Below, piece by piece: positions 32,314 through 43,156 of a DNA stretch of 64,000 bases. The first letter of the stretch is position 1. Each line of letters starts with the position of its first letter. The translations under genes and the position numbers were made by a program. This stretch comes from Hortaea werneckii (Eukaryota > Ascomycota > Dothideomycetes > Mycosphaerellales > Teratosphaeriaceae): positions 1 through 64,000 of the forward strand of contig JBAOKB010000093.1 of the NCBI GenBank assembly GCA_037044905.1, written 5' to 3'. Below the pieces are notes generated by a model. That model was not told the origin of the DNA. It saw nothing but the letters and a program-made list of their open reading frames with translations, and searched no databases.

Positions 32314-32574
32314 CTATTTCGACCAGTAGAGCACCAGCACCGCAGGACCAAAAGAGAACAACAGATGTAACCACGGCTCCAGTCCCTCTTCTCCGACCAG
32401 CCATTGATAGGCGGCACTTGAAGGCAATCCACACGCCGCGTGCAGAGGCAACCAAAGCATCATGGAAGTGATGTTGAGGTGCGAACATAAGAGGACCACG
32501 AGGACGTGCAGGAGGATGCTGAGCTCGGTGCACACGAATATGCTGAGCCAGCGTTGGGTTTGGGATACTGGCAT
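32314..32574 (-). CDS. Small membrane protein or 5' exon, unknown
   Basis: 86 codons from the ATG at 32574. Three hydrophobic stretches are visible: WLSIFVCTELSILLHVLVVL, MMLWLPLHAACGLP and WLHLLFSFGPAVLVLYW. The reading may stop as written at 32314 or be spliced to the charged exon downstream (31801-32127). I found no clean intron linking them. No family is recognised. Confidence 0.42.
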   Translation of the reverse strand: MPVSQTQRWLSIFVCTELSILLHVLVVLLCSHLNITSMMLWLPLHAACGLPSSAAYQWLVGEEGLEPWLHLLFSFGPAVLVLYWSK

Positions 32575-33304
32575 GGTCTGTGTGCTAGTTGTATGGATCT
32601 GTTCGGTTCTATGGCGGGGCGGAAGGGAACGAAGTTCAAGGACCAAGAGCTGTTGATCTGAGGTTTGAGGCACAGTACTAGCTAGGTAGTTAGGTTTGGA
32701 GTGCCCGCGGAGGTACGATGCGGTCTAACCGCAACGGATCACATGAGCTATCGCCTCCTTCCGAAGTATTTGCTAGCCTCGTGAAGGTAACGCTGATCCA
32801 AAACACAGTCTAAACTTGCTATAAAAATTGCAAAAATCGAACGTATCGCATTGCTATAGAGGTAGTATTGTTAAGTAAAGGCACAATACAGTAGCATTAA
32901 GAGTACAAAAGCCAACGGGGATTTATAAGTATAGCGCGGTATTGCTAGTCGAAGGATTCCTACATCGAGTTCGAACTGTATCTGTCAGATTCCATTGTCC
33001 GTTTATTCAAGCCTGTTAGATGGACAGCGTTCACTGCGATTTACAGAGAAGGTGGCTAGTGGAGGAAGAAAGTGCCCTGAGACAACATAAAGCCATCTGA
33101 TATCCCAACCGAGCTGACCAGAAGTACAAGTGATAAGAGCAAGCTGATGGGCATCAGCCCAAGAAGACCTTACGAGATACACAATTGGACTGGAAAGGTG
33201 ACAATTCCATAGACCCCAATTCATAAAACCCCAACGCCAAATTACACCCGATCCCAGCATCCATAGTCATTACTCGCACCATGCAAAATTCATAGCCGTC
33301 AGGC

Positions 33305-33305
<1 letters not shown>
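32575..33305. other. Intergenic with dispersed repeat
   Basis: About 730 bp between the small membrane-protein frame and the SNF2 gene. It includes repeat copy B (32805-32943). No gene is supported. Confidence 0.5.
32805..32943. repeat. Dispersed repeat, copy B (RIP-diverged)
   Basis: About 139 bp matching 27469-27605 base for base except at scattered sites. Most differences are CA to TA or TG to TA (for example GCTGCAGAGGCAGCAT versus GCTATAGAGGTAGTAT). This directional pattern fits RIP acting on a duplicated sequence. Confidence 0.75.

Positions 33306-33340
<35 letters not shown>
33306..33340 (-). repeat. Poly-G tract (35 G) directly after the SNF2 stop codon
   Basis: Thirty-five C on the plus strand, so a G35 run on the coding strand, beginning within one base of the TAG at 33342-33340. 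If transcribed, it would sit at the very start of the 3' UTR. Length is uncertain by a few bases. Confidence 0.9.
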
Positions 33341-36300
33341 TACCACCTCCGTCCATAAACATCATGTTCCACATACCTCGCCTTGCCCGGCTTCAACCCA
33401 CGATCCCCCCTGTCCGACGTCAACCCACCACCACTTCCGCTGCCACCTTCACCACCAGCACCACCCGCACTAGTCCTAGGCGAATCGGCCGACCCGTCCA
33501 GAACCCTCTGCTCGCCACCAAACTTCCGCCACATCTCGCGATCGTCCTCATCGTGCCCGCCGGAACTGTGCTCAGCATCATGCTTGAACAAGCCCAGAAT
33601 CTCCTGCATGGAGAGCTTGCCGACCTTATTGCCCGCGCCCTCGATGGCCGCCTTGGCTAATTCGCGCTTACGCTCTTGCAGAGCCAGAATCCGCTCTTCG
33701 ACGGTGTTGCGGACGGTGAGACGGAAGACTTTGACGTCGACGGTTTGGTTCAGACGGTGGACGCGATCGATGGCTTGTTCTTCGACGAAAGGGTTCCAGA
33801 AGGGTTCGAGGATGATGACGCGGCTGGCGGCTGTGAGGTTGAGGCCGAGAGAGCCGCATTTGAGAGAGCAGAGCAGCACGCGGGTTTTAGGGTCGTTGCG
33901 GAGGGCGTGAAGAGCGGCTTCGCGGGCGTCGTTGCGCATAGAGCCGTCGTAGCGGACGTAGCGGACGCCTTGTTGATGGAGGTGGGGTTGGATGAGGTCC
34001 AGCATGGTGGTGAACTGGGAGAATACGATGGTCTTGTGCTCGGGGGTTTCGGTGTGGAGGATGCGGAGGAGATGGCGGACTTTGGTGGAAGGCTTTTGCT
34101 TGCCTCCAGGCGAAGGACCCATGAAGCTGCCTTCGTCGTCGCTTTCAGCTTCAGAGACGTGGGCTTCTCGGTCGGAGGCTTCGATTTCTGAAGAGTCGGG
34201 AACTGCTGTGGGCCTGCGCGGGTGCGTTCGTGCTCGTGACGGTGTCTCGTCCGGCTCATCATCACTCAGACTCCTCTCGGAATCAATGCTGTTGAGCGTC
34301 TCGCCACCGCCTTCGGCATCCTCATCACTATCCTCCGGCAGCTGATGCGCCTTGCGCTTCGGCTTGACTTCCTTCTTTGCTTTCTTCTGTATCGCTCTCT
34401 CGCCACCCTTCTTCGCACCAATCTCTTTGCACACTTCTTCGCACTCTCCGCATCTCTTCTCCTCGCCAGGGGCCAGTTTCGCTTGACACACCTCGCAGTC
34501 GGCCTGTACGCTCACACCGCCCATCAGAGCAGCCAAATCGTCCATTCCGTCACCTCCGCCCTTTTGCTGGCTTTGAGTATTTCCGCCTGTCGTCATGGCA
34601 TCTTTGTCCTTGTTCATAGCGAGTTCGATCAGATGCGGATGATTGCACGCTTGTCTCAGCCTCAACAGTAGTACCAAGGCTCCGATGTAGTCAGTTTTCT
34701 GACCCTCCTTCATCATTTCGTTCAGGCGCTTGTCGGCGCGGTCTTGAAGCTTCGTGTAGAACGCCTGCTCTTCCGGGCCGAACTCGCAATCTACGGTCAA
34801 TACTTCGCGCTTGACGATCTGCATGCCACCAGTCTTCTTCTCTGCCCCCTCGCCACCTTTCGATTTCCCACCGAAGTTGAGAGCGCCGTCCTTCTTCAAG
34901 ATATCCTTAGTCCTACGCTTCATGAAAGCACGTAGGAAGAACTGCAGCCGCTTCATCGCCAGGCCACCTCTGCCAGCTTTCATCGGCTGCGTGATCTGAG
35001 CCTTCCAGTTGCCAAGCTCGCAGTACGGCTTGATTCTCAAGAACTTGATCAAACTTTGTAGCTCGTCGAGGTTGTTCTGCATTGGCGTACCGGTCAAACA
35101 CCATCGATACCAGCTTTCCAGTCCACAGCAGGCAAGCGTTGACTTGGCATTTCTGTTCTTGATGCTATGCGCTTCATCCAACATAATGCGGTACCAGTGT
35201 ACGCCGAAGCAACCAACACGGGGACCATTAGCGACAGCCATATTCGACCCAGCAAACTCGGAGGTGAGGGTTTGGTAAGTAGTGACGACCACATCGTACT
35301 TCTTCAACTCGTTGCTGGACTTCGTTCGCGAAGGACCATGGTGGACAAGAACCTTCAAAGCATGACTGGGAAGGACTTTGGTCTTGACTTCGTCTTCCCA
35401 CTGCTTGATCAGAGCCAGAGGGGCAACAACTAGCGTCCCCTTGCCTACCTCTTTTCCTGGTAGCTTCTGCTTGGGATGCTCGGGCTTCGCATCGGGTGGC
35501 GGTCGTGAATTCGTTAACATGAGAGCGACGGACTGCACAGTCTTCCCGAGACCCATGTCATCCGCCAGAATACCGCCGTGGGGAAGGACACCATTCTTCT
35601 TGCGCTGACCAATTTCTTTGTCAATCATCCAGCTGACACCATCCACCTGATGCGGTAGTAGCTTTACAGAAAGACCCTCAACTGTTCCATCTTCCTCTTC
35701 CTCTTCCTCTTCTGCTGCTGGCTCTTCCGATTTTGAGGGTTCGTCTTTCTTGTCTTCCTTCACCGAAAGCCCAGCCAGTTTATCGGCTAAACTCTTCGCC
35801 TCTTTCTCCTTCCCGTCCTGTGCCGCCTTCTTAGCGCGTCGCCTCAGACGTGTGCTACCCTTGTCTTCCTCGTCGTCGAAAGCACCCTCGAGTAGATTCT
35901 TGATGTTGTCGTTGGCTTGTCCGGCATCAACGTACATGTACGGGTCAGGAGCGCCGAACTTCCCACTGTCCTGGCGTAGAGCAGCATCGGGATCGAAGCC
36001 GTCTTCGTCTCCATCGTTGTTCTTGGTGAGATCAATGACTGGTTTGGGCGGTTGGTAGGGCTGATAATAGGTATTTGCGCCTAGCGAGGAGAACTGAGGT
36101 CGTGAAGGAGGGTAGGATGTGACTGGTGCGGCATTCGTTGGCTTCGCGACCGGCTGAGCGGAGCTGGTAGGATGCTGGAACGGCCGCTGGTAGGGAGGAT
36201 TCGAAGCGTGCGGCAGCTGGACATTACCGCCGTAGGTCTGTTGTCTGCTGAAGGCCTGCACGGGAGCTTGTCCTGGTACTGGTACCGGAATAGGCTGCGG

Positions 36301-36500
36301 CTTCTGGCCAGGGAGATAGAACGGCCTACGATCTACAGGTGCTGGCAGACTACCGAACGCATCTGCTCCTCCTGCTGCGCCTGCTTGGGCCTGTCTCGCG
36401 GCAGAAGACATGAAAGCTTGTTGCTGTCGCTGTCGCTGCTGTGGCGACGGCTTCTTTTTTGGGACGAACAGACTCGGTTGAGGACGTTGCTGGGGGCGTG

Positions 36501-36561
<61 letters not shown>

Positions 36562-36984
36562 GAGCGGGTTACGCATCGGGCTGGCCTGGCCGAATTCCGG
36601 GTGCGGCAGAGGGGTTGCCTTGAGAGGTTCGACAGCATCGTCAGAGCGAGCAGGATGACTCTGCTGCTGCGGGTGGTTTGGCGACGGTGACTGCATTCTG
36701 GTGCTGATGTTCGCGAGGGGTTCGCGGTTGTGCTTAGTGGGCGACGTATTCTGGGCGCAAGAGGTCTGATTCGGGTCGCGTTCTCTGACCATATCGATGT
36801 CGGGAGAAGACCAGAGCCCGCTGGGAGAAGAAAGCGAAAGTTCGGATGGGTGGTCAGAATGAATCTCTACCGAATGCGCCGACAGACGAGCATTCACACC
36901 GTCCTGCGATGCGAAAGTCGGCTTGGTCGGCGAAGCGAGAGTGTTGACTGGACGGAAACGTCTTCGCGGTTGACTGCTGGTCAT
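33340..36984 (-). CDS. SNF2-family DNA-dependent ATPase, Uls1-like
   Basis: Intronless, 1214 residues. The first 400 are disordered, Pro/Gln-rich and include a run of about 18 Gln near 143-160 encoded mostly by CAG. The ATPase core has ILADDMGLGKT near 476, DEAH (MLDEAHSIKN) near 603, TGTPMQNN and the helicase C lobe (IVFSQF, YDGSMR, GSLGLNLTAASRVI, DRVHRLNQT). Between the lobes lies CEVCQAKLAPGEEKRCGEC, a reduced cysteine cluster where Rad5/Uls1 proteins carry a RING. The best match in style is the Uls1/Rrp1-2 branch, SUMO-linked translocases acting in genome stability, but the RING is not complete here. Start: first Met. G35 follows the stop. Confidence 0.85.
36505..36558 (-). repeat. CAG/CTG triplet repeat encoding polyglutamine
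   Basis: About 18 Gln codons, with 16 consecutive CAG on the coding strand, within the disordered N-terminus of the SNF2 ATPase. Likely length-variable between strains. Confidence 0.9.
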
Positions 36985-37421
36985 ATCATCTCCCAGACCT
37001 GGACAAGAGAGTACCTACATAGGTAGCCGGTAGTAGTTTCGTGTGGAGCCAACTGTAACGCCGAGCACACATGTAGCTGATTAACCTTGGAAGCTGAAGG
37101 TAAACAATTTCTAGCGTCATAGCAACCGCCGCATCGGTCAATCCCCGGCTAAGTTCCAAGATGTACTGTACTATACTATGTATGTATGACAGCCGGCAGT
37201 CTACTGCACAGCTGCATCCATCGCGCTTACAACCGCTTAGGTCAGAGGCGAGTGAATCCGTCTGGGGAGCGTGCATACCCACACTCGGTAGACGAATCCA
37301 GATGCAGCCCTTTTTCGGTAGAAACGGTACAGCACAGTAGTTCGTTACTCTCAGCCACCCCATGGCGCCAATTGCTGGAGCGTACAGGATGTACTATCCT
37401 CTTGGAGGAAGAAATTAAACC
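36985..37421. other. Divergent promoter region, SNF2 ATPase and HET gene
   Basis: 437 bp between two divergent starts. It includes TACCTACATAGGTAG at 37013-37027, an imperfect relative of the TACCTAGGTA palindrome, about 30 bp upstream of the SNF2 ATG. No gene is seen. Confidence 0.5.
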
Positions 37422-39409
37422 ATGAATCTCACCCGCTGGAAGAGTCCCTCCTACCGCTATCAAGACATCTCCACCTTCCATTACCCACCTCTCAAAAGCT
37501 CAAAGACAGGCATCCGTCTCGCCGTCGTCCAACCAGGCACTGGTTCCAAAGCCCTTAGTATCAAGTTAATCGACTCCTTCGTCACGGGGCCCAAAGACAA
37601 CTTAGCCCCCTATGATGCTCTCTCCTATACATGGGGCATAGGCCCGCGCAGCAAGCATATTCTCTGCAATGGCAAGCGTATGCAGGTCACCGAGACTCTT
37701 TTAGCTGCACTGCATCGTTTCCGTCACCCGCACCATGAAGTCACGTTGTGGATCGACCAGATCTGCATCTGCCAGGAGCGAGTGAAAGAACGCAACCAGC
37801 AGGTGCAGATGATGGGAGAAATTTTCAGAGGTGAGAGATCACAACACGTAGAACACGCATTGCCGACTGCTCATTAGTCGCAGGCGCACGCAAAGTCATC
37901 GTTTGGCTTGGTGAGGACTACGAAGACAGTCGTGCTGGCATGCAACTTGCCCGACAGCTGTGTGCTGTGGCAAAGAAGTCCCATGTCTACAGTCTCGACG
38001 TAGGTGACGTAGACACTCATGGTCTACCGAAACAAGGCCACAAGAGGTGGAAAGCGCTGGCAGCCATCCTGCAAAGACCCTGGTTCTGGCGCACCTGGGT
38101 GGTTCAGGAAGTAGTCCTCAATCCGAATGTTGAGCTTGTACTAGGGGCGGCTGCCATGACTTGGGACGAGTTGGAATCGGTCGTGGCCCTGTTAGAAGGC
38201 CCAGCACCAAGTATCTGGCAGCTAGATCAAGTCATCTCCGCCTCAGAATTGCCTTTTGCCCGTATAAATCGGATTCGAATACGACACCGAAGATTGCTCG
38301 ACGCAAGGAGAGACAGTGCATCCACGAGTCCCGCTCAAACCTCCAGAGTTCAAATAGGACCTTCCCAATTGGACGAGGATATAGATCACCCCGACATCCT
38401 AGAACTCCTCCTCATGTCAAGAGGCCTAGGAGCCACCGATCCACGGGATAAGATCTACGCCTTACTCGGCTTGAGCAAGCACGACATCGAGCCCGACTAC
38501 TCACAGTCCCCAGAAAGCATCTTCATCGATTTCGCTCTGCAGACGCTCGGCGTAGCCACGAACAAATTCGCCAAACTCGAAGCCATCGACGGCGAACCCC
38601 CACTCGCTTCAGACCGCGACTTTCGCCGGGCAATCCTCCTACTCTCCTGCGCAGGTCGACAGAACCAAAGCCTGAACCTCCCTTCGTGGGTTCCAGACTG
38701 GACGACCACTCTAGCCTCGCGACCGCTGATCTTCGGGCTGAATGACAGCCGATACAGCGCCGGAGGCGACCGCTTAGGTGTGTTTGACTGGAAATACGAG
38801 ACCGGCTTGCACCTGAGCGGGATCCTTCTCGACACTGTCCAAGTCGCTGGAGGTGTCCGACTTGACTTTGACGCGCAGCAGTCAGCCGCCAATAACAACG
38901 CCACCGACTATCACGCACTCATCGCCCAATGGTGGCAAGAAGCACACCAGCTATCCCGCGAACGCATCGACACCTCACCGGGCAGCACCCCCTACACGGA
39001 CGCCTTCGAACGGATGCGACGACGACTCTACCTCTGCAGACACGGGTACTACGTTGGGGAGTCCTCACAGCACATGCAGCATCGACGGGGGAGTCTACTA
39101 GATGACAGTGAGGGCAACCCCTCAACTCCGAACGCTACGCATAGTGCGATGCAGACACTCACCCTGGGACCGACGAGGGGGAGGGTGATGTTCGTGACGT
39201 CCACGGGGTTTCTCGGACTGGCGCCGCATGGTGCGAGAGAAGGGGATGTAGTGTTCGTCGTTCGCGGGATAGATGTACCATTGGTTTTGAGAGCGGATGG
39301 TGATGGTGCCTGCTATGAGCTGATCGGCGAGTGTTATGTACAGGGGGTTATGGAGGGGGAAGCTTTAGAGATGCGGGAACTTGTGGCTTTGGAAGTCATT
39401 GTACGCTGA
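37422..39409 (+). CDS. Heterokaryon-incompatibility (HET) domain protein
   Basis: Exons 37422-37830 and 37884-39409, intron 53 nt (GTGAGA...TCGCAG), product 644 residues. An acceptor 6 nt earlier would add two residues. The HET domain (PF06985) covers about 60-240: APYDALSYTWG, TLWIDQICICQ, ARKVIVWLGED and the RPWFWRTWVVQEV box with its conserved Trp and Glu. The C-terminal half is the usual poorly conserved HET tail with GLAPHGAREGDVVFVV near the end. HET proteins trigger cell death on contact between incompatible strains, often downstream of NLR or HeLo partners. The specific partner of this copy is unknown. It runs convergently with the Zn2Cys6 regulator. Confidence 0.92.
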
Positions 39410-39937
39410 GCACTGATGTTGTAGGTATCAAGGTATGAGGGCACATGCTCTATTTTCTGGACTTCCTCTATGCTGCTTAGAGTTCCAATTAGACTCAGAT
39501 GGCGTCAAGTGTGTGAGATGTAGTGATATTAAAGTTGGCTAAGTGAGAGCTTGTCTCGTATGAAAATGCACAATAGTCTGACGGTGACGTACCTGCTTGT
39601 GTCATTATTGATGTGAGTTCTCTGCTCGTTCTCTGTGACCGGTTGTCTGCATGTATCTAGCTCGGATAGGTCATCACATACGCCGGATACGTTGGCGTCC
39701 TGATTTATCCACGTTTATGGGAGACTCTTGTGACCCAAACATCATGTACCAATTCACAAGTATGTTGACCGTTCGCTACTACTGCGCTAGGTGCATCCCT
39801 TCCAATGAATCTACATGAACCCGTGACGCACACTTAGCCGACTGGAGCAATAAAAACAGTGCAGTAAAATCCTCGCTCGCGGTACCAAAGGTTAGCCGAT
39901 GAAAATGTTCCGTTGACCAAAAAATTCACCTCTAAAA
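39410..39937. other. Convergent intergenic region
   Basis: 528 bp between the 3' ends of the HET gene and the Zn2Cys6 gene. No gene, repeat or clear structure is seen. Confidence 0.5.
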
Positions 39938-41522
39938 TCAGTGCTCCCGCACATTCATCTCCACCAACCTCCGCATGCCTTCGACAGACCAGTTGAGACG
40001 GGACTTGTCAGCTTCGGACAAGGCCTGATCGACCGCCTCAACCAGAATGTCCGCCCAATTGCCAATCCATCGCCGACGTCTATATGCTTGCATGACAATC
40101 GCGTAGTGCGCTAGAATGACCAGCGCTTCGGGTTGGTGGGCTTTGAGACGGTCCATAAAGGCTTCTTCCATCATTGAGGGCCAGCGTCCGATGGCTTTCG
40201 AGTCGAAGAATTTACCGCTAGACACGTGCACCGTCTCCGTAAGCAGAGTCACAGCATCTTTCAGCGTGTCATCGGGCTGGGCGTCTTTGAATTCTTCGAG
40301 ATAGCTTGCAAGCTTCGGGTCGAGTTTGTATCTAGATATGAAATCAGTACACGGAAATTTCAGTTGACACGGAGTACCTCAGAGCAAACATACTCCTGCT
40401 GCTCGGCTCCTGGGTCGATGAGAGCCAGAATATGGCTAGCCCTGATGGCCTCCCAATTCATCTGAGCTAGTGTCCGATTCTGTGTCGTATTGTCAGCATC
40501 CATTGATAATGAACAGCGATGTGAGCTCCAATGAAACCTACGCCACGAAACAAGCCGAAGAGCTCCAAAATGCCATCGACCGAAGGAAACGTGGGCTCGG
40601 CCTGCGCTGAAGCAAAAGCGAGAATGACGAGCATGATCGAAAAGGCGAAAGTGGCGTAGATATCGGCTTTCGCTGGGTCTTGCAAAGAAGCCTGTCTAAT
40701 GTCAGTCATTGCTTCCTGGACATGAGGACCACATTGCTGGCGTGCCATTTTGGAGGATCATACCTGAAACAAAGCGAGTCCTCTCTGCTGATGGTGAAGC
40801 GCCCGAGTTCTAGCCTGTGAGGCCGTGGTTGAAGCTGCATCGCCGCAGGCCATGTCCAGACCCGAGAGAGCCAAAATGCCGTGCATTAGAAGCGGACTCC
40901 GACTGGCTTCCTGAGGCAAGATGTGCTGCCAGACATGACGGGCGCCTTCGCTTGGGAACAATTCGAGGGCAGTGGTGGAAGAGAAGTGGTTCATCAAAAG
41001 CAAGTCGAAACCATCGTATTGGTTCTGGACTCCTTCGCCATTGAGAGGCTGGTAGGGAGTCTCGGGTTTGTCGGTTGCTGAGGCGGTGGGAGAGGCGTTG
41101 CTGTACACGCATTCTGCGCCCTGGCGGACACAGTTGCTACATGTTGGCTTCTTCTCGTCACACTATGGTAGAAGAGTCAATGAGTGAAAGTGAGCGGTTC
41201 TAGGCCTAATAGCGAGCAGGAGCAATCGTGGTAGAATTGTAGACGCTAGCGAGGCTGCTGCATGCAGTGTGCCAATAAAAGAGTTCTCCGCGTGGCTGAC
41301 GCGAGGACAAGCGATGTGATATGCCTGCATGTAGATCATCTCAAGCTGGCCTCCGTCCAGCAGAGCGAGTGTATAGACCCATGAGCAAGCATGGAGTGAG
41401 TGTATGGAGAAAGCACGGCGTGCAAAGGGTAGCATCATATTGTCTCATACCTTGACTCGCCGGGTCTTACATCGCGCACACCCAGTCCGGCTCTTGGAAT
41501 GGAATCTTCTGCTGGCCGGCAT
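39938..41522 (-). CDS. Zn2Cys6 fungal transcription factor
   Basis: Five exons rebuilt by frame and splice sites: 41522-41451, 41162-40764, 40691-40542, 40479-40394 and 40331-39938, giving 366 residues. Exon 1 encodes MPASRRFHSKSRTGCARCK and exon 2 opens CDEKKPTCSNC. Splicing therefore completes the binuclear cluster C15-x2-C18-x6-C25-x6-C32-x2-C35-x6-C42. Introns are 288, 72, 62 and 62 nt. The first is long but interrupts the cluster at a position common in this family. The rest matches the fungal-specific transcription factor region, with helices such as HGILALSGLDMACG and ALVILAHYAIVMQA. It is short for the class. It is divergent from the RTA1 gene with 446 bp between starts, so that gene is a candidate target (inference). 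Confidence 0.88.
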
Positions 41523-41968
41523 TCGTCGTCGCTCGTATCTCGTTCAAGCATGATCGAATTGGGGGGTGGAGAGCTCAGCCGGGGATAGTATGTAGTCATG
41601 GGGGTTTCATACAGCCTCCGCCGGTGCCCAGACGCCACGCGTCTTATGTCATCGAAAAAAATGCGAAGGCGCGCACGGGCGGGGCGACTGCCCACTTGTT
41701 ATGCGAAGCACCCGTACGAGGAACGACGGCGCTAGTATCTTGGCGAGATCTCGTTGATTGCAGCGGGAACCAGACATCCGAGAGCGATGGATCTGGATGG
41801 TAATAAGGGCGCCATGTCGCCCGTCACTGAGGAAGTGCGCTGGTTCTGCACCTGTCACTCTCTACTAAGCGACTACGCTCCGCCGATATCTCGAACTGTA
41901 CCCCTTCCGTTTAAGGGACAGCCAACTCATCAGCGCCGACCTCGCATCCGTCCAGTCGTTGGAGAACC
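41523..41968. promoter_or_regulatory. Shared divergent promoter, Zn2Cys6 regulator and RTA1 gene
   Basis: 446 bp separating the two start codons. CGG and CCG triplets are present, for example around 41575 and 41613, but I do not see a clear paired site. No other gene. Confidence 0.5.
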
Positions 41969-42981
41969 ATGTCACAGCGATGTACAGAGGTGACGCCGCA
42001 ATGTCCCGTTGAAGCGACCACCTACGGCTACCGACCCGTCCTGTCCGGTAACATCGTCTTCATTGTCATCTTCGGCCTATGTACGATCGCACAAACATAT
42101 CTCGGACTGCGCCACAAGCTCCGAGCGTTCACATTCGCCGTCAGTCTAGGATGTTTGGGAGAAACGATAGGGTATGGCGGGCGAGTGATGATGAACGATA
42201 ATCCGTGGAGCGGGACAGGCTTCAAGATTCAGATCGTCTGCATTATCCTCGCACCTTCTTTCCTGGCGGCCGGTTTCTACCTGACGCTGAAGCATCTCAT
42301 CCTCTACATTGGCCCTGAATACTCCCGTCTGAAGCCGAAACTCTACACCTGGATCTTCATCGTCGCCGACGCCATTTCCATTATCACACAGGCTGCAGGC
42401 GGTGGTATCGCATCCGCAGAGACGAGGGAGCTTGTAGATGTCGGAAACGGCATCATCATTGCCGGTATTGCGATCCAAGTAGCGACGCAATTCATCTGTA
42501 TCTGCCTGGGAGTCGACTTTGCCATCCGAGTATGGAAACGCGGTGGTCCCGGAATCAAGACGTGGTCTGCCGGATTCAAATTCTACGTCTTCTCCTCATG
42601 CTTTGCATTCCTCACCATCTTCATCCGATGTGTATACAGGTAAGCAGACGGTGAGATGGTGAAATACTTCGACATGGCTCTAATAGATTCGCAGAATTCC
42701 TGAGATGTCTGGTGGCTGGGGCAATGATCTCATGCGCAAAGAGACTGAATTCTTGATCTTGGATGGGATGATGTGAGTCGCCAAACATGCCTTTGGATTC
42801 ATCTAGCGGTCGCTAACCTTTCCACAGGATTGCCATCGCTTGTATCCTGATGACTATCGCCCACCCTGGCATCTTCTTCCCCAACATCAGCTCGAGCCGG
42901 ACCAAGGCTATGGAAAAGCAGCAGCAACAGAACGAGCAAGAGTCGTCAAACGACTCTGATGGCAAGGAGCAGTCCGTATAA
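41969..42981 (+). CDS. RTA1-like lipid-translocating exporter family membrane protein
   Basis: Exons 41969-42639, 42695-42772 and 42828-42981, two 55-nt introns, 300 residues. Seven transmembrane segments begin at GNIVFIVIFGLCTIAQTYLG. Family hallmarks are GETIGYGGRVMM, IILAPSFLAAGFYLTL and, across the introns, RIPEMSGGWG and DGMMIAIACILMTIAHPGIF. The C-tail is Gln/Glu-rich. Fungal RTA1/Rsb1/Rtm1 relatives are linked to resistance to lipophilic compounds and sphingoid-base release at the plasma membrane, but the substrate here is not deducible. For intron 1 I chose the acceptor at GCAG (42691-42694) because the earlier TAG acceptor leads to a stop. Confidence 0.92.
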
Positions 42982-43156
42982 ACTAGATTCCTTTGAGCGT
43001 GAGCATTCGTCATAGCGTTATTTCATACCAGTCACATATAGAGTTAGAAAGATTTGGGCGGGGCGTTCTTTATAGATCATTTCGATGCGCGGTGATACCC
43101 AGAGTCAGCGCGAGATGAGAACCTTCAGCAATTTTAGCACCAAAATATTAGTCATT
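42982..43156. terminator. Short convergent 3' intergenic spacer
   Basis: 175 bp separate the ends of the RTA1-like and Swf1 genes, so both 3' UTRs and terminators must overlap or be compact here. Confidence 0.4.

Noticed and set aside
34345..36690. Plus-strand frames, including a poly-Leu one, across the SNF2 gene
   Set aside because: Antisense shadows. The Leu run is the reverse complement of the CAG tract.
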